Assembly (NCBI GenBank): GCA_966185765.1
Contig: CBIFVZ010000065.1
Location: forward strand, 1-20,737
DNA from: CBIFVZ01 sp966185765
Lineage (GTDB): Bacteria > Pseudomonadota > Gammaproteobacteria > Enterobacterales > Enterobacteriaceae
Direction: 5' to 3'
Length of the DNA: 20,737 nt
The position numbers and the translations under genes are program-made. The notes beneath the pieces were generated by a model. That model saw nothing but the letters and a program-made list of their open reading frames with translations. It was not told where the DNA came from and made no database searches. Below, one piece after another: positions 1 through 6,779 of the stretch; positions within the stretch are counted from its first letter, which is position 1, and the number at the start of each line of letters is the position of its first letter.

Positions 1-42
1 TACTCGGTGTTGTTTACCACCACTTTGGAAAACCGCGTACAT
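1..42 (-). CDS. rplU: 50S ribosomal protein L21, first 14 codons only (cut by window edge)
   Basis: Read leftward from the ATG at 42, the 14 codons give MYAVFQSGGKQHRV, the conserved start of ribosomal protein L21 of enterobacteria. A GGAG ribosome-binding site lies about eight bases upstream on the minus strand. L21 is a 50S subunit protein that binds 23S rRNA. In E. coli rplU begins the rplU-rpmA operon divergent from ispB, and the same arrangement is seen here. The rest of the gene lies outside the window, so nothing can be said about its completeness. Confidence 0.9.
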   Translation of the reverse strand, partial: MYAVFQSGGKQHRV

Positions 43-116
43 ATAAAACTCCGCATTCCGCGCATGCCCTGTTGTGTGATTCAGGCAGCGCTATAAATAT
101 TCACAATAGGGCGCGA

Positions 117-145
117 ATATTACGCAAATCGTGAGGCTTTGACAA
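117..145 (-). promoter_or_regulatory. Sigma-70 promoter for rplU
   Basis: On the minus strand TTGTCA (140-145) and TAATAT (117-122) are separated by exactly 17 bases, a close match to the sigma-70 consensus. It points at rplU and would give a leader of about 65-70 bases. This is inferred from sequence alone; a strong promoter is expected for a ribosomal protein operon. Confidence 0.65.
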
Positions 146-182
146 GTCCGATTGTGAGTCCGCGCAGAAAAAAAACACAACG

Positions 183-210
183 TTTATCTGGCGCGTTTTT
201 TCGGTACAAT
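183..210 (+). promoter_or_regulatory. Probable sigma-70 promoter for ispB
   Basis: TACAAT at 205-210 is a good -10 element. The best -35 candidate is TTTATC at 183-188 with a 16-base spacer, which is weak. Transcription would start near 217 and leave a leader of about 74 bases. The leader contains a short inverted repeat, TCCGTA (228-233) with TACGGA (250-255). The promoter is back to back with that of rplU. Confidence 0.45.
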
Positions 211-290
211 CTGAGCTACATTTACCATCCGTAAGCCTTTCATTACCCATACGGACTTGTGGTCAACAGCACGATAGCCAGACTTTTGCG

Positions 291-1262
291 ATGAATTTAG
301 AGAATATTAATCAGTTAACCGCGCAAGACATGGCGGGTGTTAATGCGGCGATTCTTGAACAGCTTAATTCCGATGTTCAGCTCATCAATCAGTTGGGGTA
401 CTACATCGTTAGCGGCGGTGGCAAACGCATCCGCCCAATGATCGCCGTGCTGGCGGCACGCGCGCTCGGCTATGAGGGTACGGCCCACATCGCCGTTGCT
501 GCGTTGATTGAATTTATCCATACAGCCACGTTACTGCATGATGATGTCGTTGATGAGTCCGACATGCGTCGTGGCAAGGCAACGGCTAACGCCGCCTTTG
601 GCAACGCCGCCAGCGTGCTGGTGGGGGATTTTATCTACACGCGCGCCTTCCAGATGATGACTCGCCTGGGATCGCTCAAAGTGCTGGAGGTGATGTCAGA
701 AGCCGTTAACGTCATCGCGGAAGGCGAAGTTTTGCAGCTGATGAACATCAACGATCCGGACATCACAGAAGAAAACTACCTGCGCGTGATTTACAGTAAA
801 ACGGCGCGCCTGTTTGAAGCTGCGTCTCAGTGTTCCGGTATTCTGGCGGGTGCCACGGCTGAGCAAGAGAAGGCTTTGCAGGATTATGGCCGCTACCTCG
901 GCACCGCTTTTCAGCTGATAGACGATCTGCTGGACTACAGCGCTGATGGGGAAACGCTTGGCAAAAATGTGGGGGATGACCTCAACGAAGGCAAACCGAC
1001 ACTGCCGCTGCTGCACGCCATGCATAACGGCACGCCTGAGCAGCAAAAGATGATTCGTGAAGCGATCGAACAGGGTAACGGCCGCCATTTACTGGAACCG
1101 GTTCTAGAAACCATGTCCGCCTGTGGTTCCCTGGAGTGGACTCGCCAGCGCGCAGAAGAAGAAGCAGACAAAGCCATTGCGGCCCTGGCGCCCCTACCGG
1201 ACTCTCCGCATAAAGAAGCGCTGATTGGCCTCGCCCACATTGCCGTTCAGCGCAGCCATTAA
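291..1262 (+). CDS. ispB: Octaprenyl diphosphate synthase
   Basis: This 323-residue protein is a trans-prenyltransferase that extends farnesyl diphosphate with isopentenyl diphosphate to make the C40 side chain of ubiquinone and menaquinone. The first Asp-rich motif DDVVD is at residues 84-88 and the second, DDLLD, at 211-215. The GGGKRIRP substrate-binding segment is at 42-49. Length equals the E. coli enzyme and the sequence is very similar throughout. The ATG at 291 gives the conserved N-terminus MNLENINQLT, but no clear Shine-Dalgarno precedes it (the bases are gccagacttttgcg), so initiation may be weak. It diverges from rplU and is followed by its own terminator, so it is probably a single-gene unit. 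Identification is secure. Confidence 0.98.
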   Translation: MNLENINQLTAQDMAGVNAAILEQLNSDVQLINQLGYYIVSGGGKRIRPMIAVLAARALGYEGTAHIAVAALIEFIHTATLLHDDVVDESDMRRGKATANAAFGNAASVLVGDFIYTRAFQMMTRLGSLKVLEVMSEAVNVIAEGEVLQLMNINDPDITEENYLRVIYSKTARLFEAASQCSGILAGATAEQEKALQDYGRYLGTAFQLIDDLLDYSADGETLGKNVGDDLNEGKPTLPLLHAMHNGTPEQQKMIREAIEQGNGRHLLEPVLETMSACGSLEWTRQRAEEEADKAIAALAPLPDSPHKEALIGLAHIAVQRSH

Positions 1263-1281
1263 TTCATAACATGTTTTCTTA

Positions 1282-1314
1282 CCTGCACGCTTCTGGCGGC
1301 GTGCGGGCCTTTCC
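1282..1314 (+). terminator. Rho-independent terminator after ispB
   Basis: CCTGCACGC (1282-1290) pairs with GCGTGCGGG (1299-1307) through nine base pairs, one of them G-U, around an eight-base loop. The short pyrimidine tract CCTTTCCT follows. The U-tract is imperfect, so efficiency is uncertain, but the position 20 bases after the ispB stop is right for a terminator. Confidence 0.6.
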
Positions 1315-1341
1315 TGTCATTTCATCCTTTTTTCACAACCT

Positions 1342-1359
1342 TTGTGTATTAGCACACAA
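1342..1359. promoter_or_regulatory. Palindromic operator-like site upstream of sfsB (CRP-like)
   Basis: TTGTGT and ACACAA form a perfect six-base inverted repeat around a six-base spacer (ATTAGC). Against the CRP core TGTGA-N6-TCACA it matches eight of ten positions. A -10-like element TATAAC (1408-1413) lies downstream, placing the dyad centre roughly 70 bases before a start near 1420, close to a class I activator position. Binding by CRP is inference; another regulator could use the site. Confidence 0.4.
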
Positions 1360-1459
1360 TCCTGTCATTTACTGGAAACAATAAGAACCATTAAGATACA
1401 TTTGTGTTATAACGGTTCCTTAACGGGAATCCTGACCGCTGACATGACAGGGAGAAAAA

Positions 1460-1726
1460 ATGGAACGTCAATATGTCGACTGGCATCACGCTGATATCAT
1501 CGCCGCACTACGCAAGCGCGGAACATCGTTGGCTGCGGTATCCCGTAGTGCCGGGCTTAGCTCTTCCACACTTGCCAATGCGCTTACGCGGCCCTGGCCC
1601 AAAGGCGAACAGTTGATCGCAGACGCGATCGGCATTGATCCCTGGGTTATCTGGCCTACACGTTATTACGATCCCATTACGCATGAATTTATCGACAGGC
1701 GTCAGGCGATACGTCAGCGCTCATAA
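1460..1726 (+). CDS. sfsB: Ner-like DNA-binding transcriptional regulator SfsB (Nlp)
   Basis: This small 88-residue protein resembles E. coli SfsB/Nlp (about 92 residues), itself related to the Ner repressor of phage Mu. In E. coli the gene was found as a stimulator of maltose metabolism in a crp background. The helix-turn-helix covers roughly residues 9-42 (ADIIAALRKRGTSLAAVSRS then GLSSSTLANAL), followed by the conserved RPWPKGE and DPWVIWPTRYYDP segments. The ATG at 1460 has a strong GGGAGA ribosome-binding site at 1451-1456. The last few residues are shorter than in E. coli. It is monocistronic, bounded by the ispB terminator and the bidirectional terminator that overlaps its stop codon. 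A possible CRP-like palindrome lies upstream. The physiological target is not evident from sequence. Confidence 0.93.
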   Translation: MERQYVDWHHADIIAALRKRGTSLAAVSRSAGLSSSTLANALTRPWPKGEQLIADAIGIDPWVIWPTRYYDPITHEFIDRRQAIRQRS

Positions 1727-1757
1727 AAAAACCGGGGCATGCCCCGGTTTGTACTTT
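1725..1757. terminator. Bidirectional terminator between sfsB and murA
   Basis: The perfect palindrome ACCGGGGCATGCCCCGGT (1731-1748) forms an eight-pair GC-rich stem. It is preceded by a run of A (1725-1730, a U-tract for leftward transcripts) and followed by a T-rich stretch (1748-1757) for rightward ones. It lies between the convergent genes sfsB and murA and should terminate both. Confidence 0.9.
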
Positions 1758-1764
1758 TTCCTGC

Positions 1765-3024
1765 TTATTCGCCAGAGATACGCTCAATGTTAGCGCCCAT
1801 TGTCCGCAGCTTATCTTCGATGCGATCGTAACCCCTGTCGATGTGATAAATCCTGTCGACAATCGTCGTACCCTGAGCAATACAGCCCGCCAACACCAGG
1901 CTTGCAGAAGCACGTAAATCCGTTGCCATCACCTGCGCACCAGAAAGCATTTCAACACCGTGGCAAATCAGGGTGTTGCTTTCAATTTCAGCGCGAGCCC
2001 CCATACGAATCAGCTCCGGCACGTGCATGAAGCGGTTTTCGAAAATGGTTTCGGTAATGACACCGGTGCCTTCTGCCACCATATTTAAGAGCGACAGCTG
2101 CGCCTGCATATCGGTTGGGAAACCCGGATGCGGTGCCGTGCGCACGTTAACCGCTTTCGGACGCTGCCCGTGCATATCAAGGCTCACCCAGTCTTCACCC
2201 ACGTCAATATCTGCTCCGGCTTCACGCAGTTTAGCCAGCACAGCATCCAGCGTGTCCGGACGAGCATTACGGCACAGGACTTTACCGCGAGAAACAGCTG
2301 CGGCGACCAGGAAAGTCCCGGTTTCTATCCTGTCCGGGATAACACGCCAGGTCCCGCCACCCAGGCGCTCAACGCCTTCAATGGTGATACGGTCGGTCCC
2401 CATACCGGTTATCTTCGCGCCAAGCGTGTTGAGGAAGCCTGCGGTATCAACAATTTCCGGTTCACGCGCGGCATTTTCGATAATCGTGGTGCCTTCTGCC
2501 AGCGTTGCCGCACTCATGATGGTCACAGTGGCGCCCACGCTCACCTTATCCATAACGATATGCGCGCCTTTCAGACGGCCTTTCACAGAGGCCTTAACGT
2601 AACCTTCTTCCAGTTTAATCTCAGCACCGAGTTGCTCAAGACCGCTGATATGCAGGTCCACCGGACGAGCACCAATCGCACAGCCGCCCGGCAGAGAAAC
2701 CTGACCTTCGCCAAAACGCGCTACCAACGGTCCCAGCGCCCAGATAGAAGCACGCATGGTTTTGACCAGATCGTAAGGCGCGCAAAACACATTCACCTGG
2801 CTTGCATCGATGTGTACCGAACCATTGCGTTCCACTTTGGTGCCCAGCTGGCTGAGCAGTTTCATGGTGGTGTCGATATCTTTAAGTTTGGGAACGTTCT
2901 GAATCTCTACAGGCTCTTCTGCCAGCAGCGCGGCAAAGAGGATGGGCAGGGCAGCGTTCTTCGCCCCGGAGATTGTCACTTCACCACTCAGCCGGGTCGG
3001 CCCCTGTACGCGAAATTTGTCCAT
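1765..3024 (-). CDS. murA: UDP-N-acetylglucosamine 1-carboxyvinyltransferase
   Basis: This 419-residue enzyme makes the first committed step of peptidoglycan synthesis in the cytoplasm, moving enolpyruvate from phosphoenolpyruvate to UDP-GlcNAc. It has the EPSP-synthase fold. The catalytic cysteine, target of fosfomycin, is C115 in the loop GGCAIGARPVD, and Lys22 of the conserved SGAKNAALP segment is present, so the protein looks fosfomycin-sensitive at the target level. Length equals E. coli MurA. The N-terminus MDKFRVQGPT is the family start. It follows ibaG after 50 bases, so the two are probably co-transcribed, and ends at the bidirectional terminator shared with sfsB. Confidence 0.99.
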   Translation of the reverse strand: MDKFRVQGPTRLSGEVTISGAKNAALPILFAALLAEEPVEIQNVPKLKDIDTTMKLLSQLGTKVERNGSVHIDASQVNVFCAPYDLVKTMRASIWALGPLVARFGEGQVSLPGGCAIGARPVDLHISGLEQLGAEIKLEEGYVKASVKGRLKGAHIVMDKVSVGATVTIMSAATLAEGTTIIENAAREPEIVDTAGFLNTLGAKITGMGTDRITIEGVERLGGGTWRVIPDRIETGTFLVAAAVSRGKVLCRNARPDTLDAVLAKLREAGADIDVGEDWVSLDMHGQRPKAVNVRTAPHPGFPTDMQAQLSLLNMVAEGTGVITETIFENRFMHVPELIRMGARAEIESNTLICHGVEMLSGAQVMATDLRASASLVLAGCIAQGTTIVDRIYHIDRGYDRIEDKLRTMGANIERISGE

Positions 3025-3074
3025 TCAACTGCTCTCTAAATAGTGTCAAACGCTACCGGCAATGCGCCCGTAGC

Positions 3075-3329
3075 TTAAAAGCCGTTCAGTTTCCGATCGC
3101 GCTCCCATTCAGAAGGCGTATAGGTTTTGATGGAAACGGCATGAATACGGTTGTCAGCGATGAACTCCATCAGCGGTGCATAGACCGCCTGCTGTTTCTT
3201 TACGCGGCTCATCTCGGCAAACATATCGCCCACCGCGATCACCTGAAAATGACTACCATCGCCAGAGACATAGACTTCTTCGAGGGGCAGCGCGTTCATC
3301 AGCACTGTCTGAATTTCATGATTTTCCAT
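3075..3329 (-). CDS. ibaG: BolA-family protein IbaG (YrbA)
   Basis: This 84-residue protein is the same length as E. coli IbaG. BolA-family proteins form Fe-S-linked complexes with monothiol glutaredoxins, and IbaG was linked to acid stress in E. coli. The BolA-type core covers residues of about 12-75, including the conserved segment VSGDGSHFQVIAVGDMF and a C-terminal VSIKTYTPSEW. The candidate ligand histidine is in GSHFQ. The gene is separated from mlaB by a terminator and a possible promoter of its own and lies just upstream of murA, which it probably shares a transcript with. Confidence 0.95.
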   Translation of the reverse strand: MENHEIQTVLMNALPLEEVYVSGDGSHFQVIAVGDMFAEMSRVKKQQAVYAPLMEFIADNRIHAVSIKTYTPSEWERDRKLNGF

Positions 3330-3365
3330 GGAAAGTATTCATCGGGATTGTGGAATCAGCATCAC

Positions 3366-3394
3366 ATCTTAGAGGAAAGTGGCGCGCGCTTAAA
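3366..3394 (-). promoter_or_regulatory. Possible sigma-70 promoter for ibaG-murA
   Basis: On the minus strand TTTAAG (3389-3394) and TAAGAT (3366-3371) are 17 bases apart and sit between the mlaB terminator and ibaG. Each hexamer is an incomplete consensus match, so this is a moderate candidate. Confidence 0.4.
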
Positions 3395-3429
3395 CAAGCA
3401 AAACAGCCCAGGTGATAATTCACTCGGGC
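3395..3429 (-). terminator. Rho-independent terminator after mlaB
   Basis: On the minus strand the arms 3420-3429 and 3406-3415 form a ten-position stem with one G-U pair and one mismatch around the tetraloop ATTA. A T-rich tract TGTTTTGCTTG follows. It lies about 25 bases past the mlaB stop and would end the mla operon, leaving ibaG-murA to its own promoter or to readthrough. Confidence 0.6.
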
Positions 3430-3452
3430 CGCGTAGATAACATACTGAAAAC

Positions 3453-3740
3453 TCAGGAAGCCAATGGAAGCGCTACTTCAGGAAGATTATAGAGGCTCGC
3501 AAGCGTACGAACACTTGGGCTGGCACCACTGATGCGCACATTTACGCCCAGCGCCACCAGGTGCACCAGCAGCGCAAGCCCGGCGGTATCCATACGCGTT
3601 AGCGCACTCAGGTCGATACGTGCAAGTCCTGACATCAGTACAGCACGCTGTTGCCACAGAGGCTCCAGCGTTTCATATTCAAGTATGCCCTGCAAATGCA
3701 GCACATCATCGTCGCGCGTCCAGCGCAATTCATCAGCCAT
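3453..3740 (-). CDS. mlaB: MlaB, STAS-domain subunit of the Mla phospholipid transporter
   Basis: This 95-residue cytoplasmic STAS protein binds the ATPase MlaF and stabilises the MlaFEDB complex. The phosphorylatable-type threonine is kept as T52 in the segment RMDTAGLALLVHL, matching the position important in E. coli. It is two residues shorter than E. coli MlaB and clearly more divergent than its neighbours, especially in the N-terminal third. The start codon overlaps the mlaC stop as TAATG, indicating translational coupling. Last gene of mlaFEDCB, followed by a terminator. Confidence 0.93.
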   Translation of the reverse strand: MADELRWTRDDDVLHLQGILEYETLEPLWQQRAVLMSGLARIDLSALTRMDTAGLALLVHLVALGVNVRISGASPSVRTLASLYNLPEVALPLAS

Positions 3741-4369
3741 TACTTGCTCTGTTCCAGCGTGATCGGCTGACGAGAAATCGCCTTCAGTTGCTCAGTCAGA
3801 CCATCAATGCCTTTGGTGCGCAGCAGGTCACTCCATTCATTCTGTTTGGTGGTGATCATGCTGACGCCTTCGGCAATCATGTCGAACGCCTGCCAGTTAC
3901 CGGTCTGAGTATTTTTACGCCACTGGAAATCCAGGCGTACGGGCGGGCGGCCATTCGCATCAATAATCGTCACGCGGATTGCCACGATGTTTTTATCACC
4001 CAGCGGTTGCTCAGGCGCAATCTGGTAAGTCTGACCGTGGTACATCGCCAGCGCCTGACCATACGCCTGCTTCAGGTATTCGCGAAATGCCGCAAAGTAG
4101 GCTTCACGTTGTGCAGGCGTCGCATCTTTGTAATAACGCCCCAGTACCAGCGCGCCTGCGTATTTCACCTGTACGTAAGGCAGCAGTTCCTGGTCGACTA
4201 TATCGCGCAGCGAGTTAGGATTCTGGCGAATCTGCGATTGCTCGCTCTTCAGACGACTGAAGGTCTTCTGCGCCGCTTCATTCATCATGGTGTAAGGATT
4301 AGACTGATCGGCAGCCATTGCCAGCGGAGCGACCACCAGCATGGCGGCCATCAATAAACGTTTAAACAT
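3740..4369 (-). CDS. mlaC: MlaC, periplasmic phospholipid-binding protein
   Basis: This 209-residue protein carries a Sec signal peptide (MFKRLLMAAMLVVAPLAMA, predicted cleavage after residue 19). MlaC shuttles phospholipid through the periplasm between the outer-membrane MlaA-porin complex and the inner-membrane MlaFEDB complex. The Tol_Tol_Ttg2 family core runs over most of the mature chain, with the typical LLPYVQVKYAGALVLGRYYK and EWSDLLRTKGIDGL segments. Length is near that of E. coli (211). A GGAG-type ribosome-binding site precedes the ATG, 18 bases after mlaD. Confidence 0.97.
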   Translation of the reverse strand: MFKRLLMAAMLVVAPLAMAADQSNPYTMMNEAAQKTFSRLKSEQSQIRQNPNSLRDIVDQELLPYVQVKYAGALVLGRYYKDATPAQREAYFAAFREYLKQAYGQALAMYHGQTYQIAPEQPLGDKNIVAIRVTIIDANGRPPVRLDFQWRKNTQTGNWQAFDMIAEGVSMITTKQNEWSDLLRTKGIDGLTEQLKAISRQPITLEQSK

Positions 4370-4387
4370 AGCTCTCTTCTCCAGTAA

Positions 4388-4942
4388 TCAATGCGTTGCA
4401 TCGGGCTGTACCTGCGCCCCATTATTCTCTACCGGATGCGCGTTGGCATCGTCTGAATTCTTATTCTGGTCGTCACTGTTGCTCTTGTAGAGGAACTGAC
4501 CAATCAGGTCTTCCAGCACCATCGCCGATTTGGTGTCCTGAAGGGTGTCTCCGTCTTTAAGAATAGCGGTTCCCAGCTCCGGGTCTTCAAATCCCATATT
4601 CAGCGCCAGATACTGCTCTCCCAGAAGACCTGAGGTACGGATTGCCAGCGAACTGGTGTCCGGGATGTGATTGTATTTTTGCTCAATCTCCAGCGTCACA
4701 CGCGGCAGGTAGGTTTTTGGATCGAGCGCAATGTCGCTAACGCGACCAATAGTAACCCCCCCCACACGCACCGGAGAGCGCGCCTTCAGCCCGCCGATAT
4801 TGTCAAACGTGGCGTATAAACGATAAGTCGGTTCATTGCTGATGGCGCTTACATTCGCCACTTTCAGACAAAGGAACACTACCGCGGCCAACGCAACCAG
4901 CATGAACGCCCCGACCCAAATCTCAAATTTCTTCGTATGCAT
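4388..4942 (-). CDS. mlaD: MlaD, MCE-domain substrate-binding subunit
   Basis: This 184-residue protein is anchored by one N-terminal membrane helix (about residues 8-28) and carries a single MCE domain (about 38-118), including the conserved YATFDNIGGLKARSPVRVGG region. MlaD forms a hexameric ring in the periplasm above MlaE, through which lipid passes to or from MlaC. The C-terminal tail after residue 150 is Asn/Asp rich and probably disordered. It begins four bases after the mlaE stop, so it is tightly coupled. Length is as in E. coli (183). Confidence 0.97.
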   Translation of the reverse strand: MHTKKFEIWVGAFMLVALAAVVFLCLKVANVSAISNEPTYRLYATFDNIGGLKARSPVRVGGVTIGRVSDIALDPKTYLPRVTLEIEQKYNHIPDTSSLAIRTSGLLGEQYLALNMGFEDPELGTAILKDGDTLQDTKSAMVLEDLIGQFLYKSNSDDQNKNSDDANAHPVENNGAQVQPDATH

Positions 4943-4946
4943 GAAT

Positions 4947-5729
4947 TCAATTCCCGAACATCAGTGCAGTCAGTACAAAATCCAGTCCCAGCACCGCCAG
5001 CGATGCATGTACCACAGTGCGCGTGGTGGCCCGGCTGATTCCCGCGGAAGTCGGTACCGCGTCATAACCATTGAACAGCGCAATCCAGGTAACAGTGATG
5101 GCGAAGACCACGCTTTTAATCACACAATTCACCAGATCCATTTTCCAGTCGACGGCGCTCTGCATCGCTGACCAGAAGAAACCGCTGTCGATACCTTTCC
5201 AGCTCACCCCCACCAGCGCGCCGCCCCAGACGCCCACGGCAACAAAAATGAGCGACAGCAGCGGCAGTGAAATGACGCCCGCCCAAAAGCGCGGCGAAAT
5301 CACGCGGCGCAGCGGATCGACGGCCATCATTTCCATGCTGGAAAGCTGCTCAGTGGCTTTCATCAGGCCGATTTCCGCCGTCAGCGCCGAACCGGCACGC
5401 CCGGCAAAGAGTAATGCAGATACCACCGGTCCCAGCTCACGCAGAAGCGACAGCGCCACCAGCATACCGAGGCTGGTTTCTGCGCTGTAGGTCGTGAGTA
5501 CCAGATAACCCTGTAGCCCCAGCACCATACCGATAAACAGGCCAGAAACGATGATGATAAGCATCGACAAAACGCCGACGTTGTAGAGCTGTTTGACCAA
5601 CAGCGGCGCGTGCTTGCGAAACTCAGGCCGGCCGATAATGGCATTAAACAGCATAAAACCGGCGCGGCCAAAGGAAGCGCAGGTTCGCAACCCGCGGTGC
5701 CCCAGTGACGCCAGTGCGTTGAAAAGCAT
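4947..5729 (-). CDS. mlaE: MlaE, permease subunit of the Mla transporter
   Basis: The family start is the ATG at 5729, giving 260 residues (MLFNALASLG...), the same length as E. coli MlaE. The open frame continues upstream to 5918, but that extension overlaps mlaF and is not protein-like. MlaE is the inner-membrane permease, several helices, with the long hydrophobic stretch from about residue 45 and the conserved LLFAGRAGSALTAEIG segment that contacts the ATPase. A GGGAG ribosome-binding site lies inside the end of mlaF, and the gap between the two genes is seven bases. Identification is secure. Confidence 0.97.
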   Translation of the reverse strand: MLFNALASLGHRGLRTCASFGRAGFMLFNAIIGRPEFRKHAPLLVKQLYNVGVLSMLIIIVSGLFIGMVLGLQGYLVLTTYSAETSLGMLVALSLLRELGPVVSALLFAGRAGSALTAEIGLMKATEQLSSMEMMAVDPLRRVISPRFWAGVISLPLLSLIFVAVGVWGGALVGVSWKGIDSGFFWSAMQSAVDWKMDLVNCVIKSVVFAITVTWIALFNGYDAVPTSAGISRATTRTVVHASLAVLGLDFVLTALMFGN

Positions 5730-5736
5730 GAGTGGC

Positions 5737-6549
5737 TTAACTCCCTGTTCCAGTGAGATCGTGTTGATAGTCCCCGGCCGGGTAACGGAATGGCACCGGG
5801 CCGTCTGCAATGCCGTCAAGGAACTGGCGTACCCTGGCGTCGCCGTTGTTCTGAAGGTCATGCGGGCTGCCTTGCGCCACAATGTGCTGGTCAGCAACAA
5901 TGTAGGCGTAATCGGCAATACTCAGGACTTCCGGTACGTCGTGCGACACGACAATACAGGTCACACCCAGCGAACTGTTAAGCTCAGAAATCAGCTTCAC
6001 CAGTACACCCATCGTAATCGGATCCTGACCGACAAAAGGCTCATCAAACATAATGAGGTCTGGCTCCAGCGCTATCGCGCGGGCCAGTGCCGCACGGCGT
6101 GCCATACCGCCGGAAAGCTCTGAGGGCATCAACTGGGCTGCGCCCCGTAGCCCTACGGCTTCCAGCTTCATCATGACCGTGCTGTACAGCAGCGGTTCCG
6201 GCAGGCGCGTATGCTCACGCAGCGGCCAGGCGACGTTTTCAAATACTGTCAAATCCGTAAATAGCGCACCAGACTGAAACAACATACTCATGCGCTTGCG
6301 CACCTGAAACAGGCGCGAGCGCGACATGGCAGGCACATTTTCACCGTCAAACAGAATGTCACCGCCGTCTGGCTGAATCTGCCCGCCAATCAGGCGCAGT
6401 AATGTTGTCTTACCAATGCCCGACGGGCCCATTATCGCGGTAATCTTGCCGCGCGGCACTGAAAGCGAGATATCGTCAAAGATACGTCGCTCTCCCCTGG
6501 AGAAGGTCACTCCCCGCACTTCGACCAGATTCGTCTGCGTCTGGCTCAT
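5737..6549 (-). CDS. mlaF: MlaF, ATPase subunit of the Mla transporter
   Basis: From the ATG at 6549 this is a 270-residue ABC ATPase, one residue longer than E. coli MlaF (269). The frame is open a further 20 codons upstream, but the GGAAGA ribosome-binding site lies just before 6549 and the homologous N-terminus begins there. Walker A is GPSGIGKTT (K47), the signature LSGGMARRAALARA and Walker B LIMFDEPFVG are present, and the switch histidine is in VVSHD. The C-terminal DGIADGPVPFRYPAGDY tail is the conserved extension that reaches the neighbouring MlaF. First gene of mlaFEDCB; ATP use powers lipid movement across the periplasm to keep the outer-membrane outer leaflet free of phospholipid. 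Confidence 0.98.
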   Translation of the reverse strand: MSQTQTNLVEVRGVTFSRGERRIFDDISLSVPRGKITAIMGPSGIGKTTLLRLIGGQIQPDGGDILFDGENVPAMSRSRLFQVRKRMSMLFQSGALFTDLTVFENVAWPLREHTRLPEPLLYSTVMMKLEAVGLRGAAQLMPSELSGGMARRAALARAIALEPDLIMFDEPFVGQDPITMGVLVKLISELNSSLGVTCIVVSHDVPEVLSIADYAYIVADQHIVAQGSPHDLQNNGDARVRQFLDGIADGPVPFRYPAGDYQHDLTGTGS

Positions 6550-6580
6550 CAATCTTGTCTTCCATTTAATGAGAATACGC

Positions 6581-6600
6581 GCCAGGACCATAAGCCTGGC
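6581..6600 (-). promoter_or_regulatory. Hairpin in the mlaF leader (mlaF/yrbG intergenic region)
   Basis: The 230-base divergent gap between mlaF and yrbG contains the perfect inverted repeat GCCAGG-N8-CCTGGC about 32 bases before the mlaF start. It could be a leader hairpin or an operator. Only weak promoter candidates are visible: a leftward TATTCT preceded by TTTCGC near 6630-6656, and a rightward TTTACT/CAAAAT pair near 6661-6690 for yrbG. Confidence 0.35.
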
Positions 6601-6779
6601 CATAAACACGCCATTTTTACAGAATAAGTACTTACCCCGTTAGCGAAAGCTGGCATTTGTTTTACTTTTGCCCCGCTTAAAGTCAAAATTAGGCATTCCT
6701 CACAATGATTCAGAATCCAGGCGTGCCCGGTGCTTTCAAGCCAGTGGAGCGGCGATTATACCTGACGAAAGGATCTGGC

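Noticed and set aside
2128..3039. 303-codon rightward frame antisense to murA
   Set aside because: It is a shadow of the highly coding murA frame, rich in His, Arg and Thr from reversed codons, with no family match.
5730..5918. N-terminal 63-codon extension of mlaE
   Set aside because: It overlaps the end of mlaF, has no similarity to MlaE and lacks a suitable ribosome-binding site; the ATG at 5729 gives the family length.
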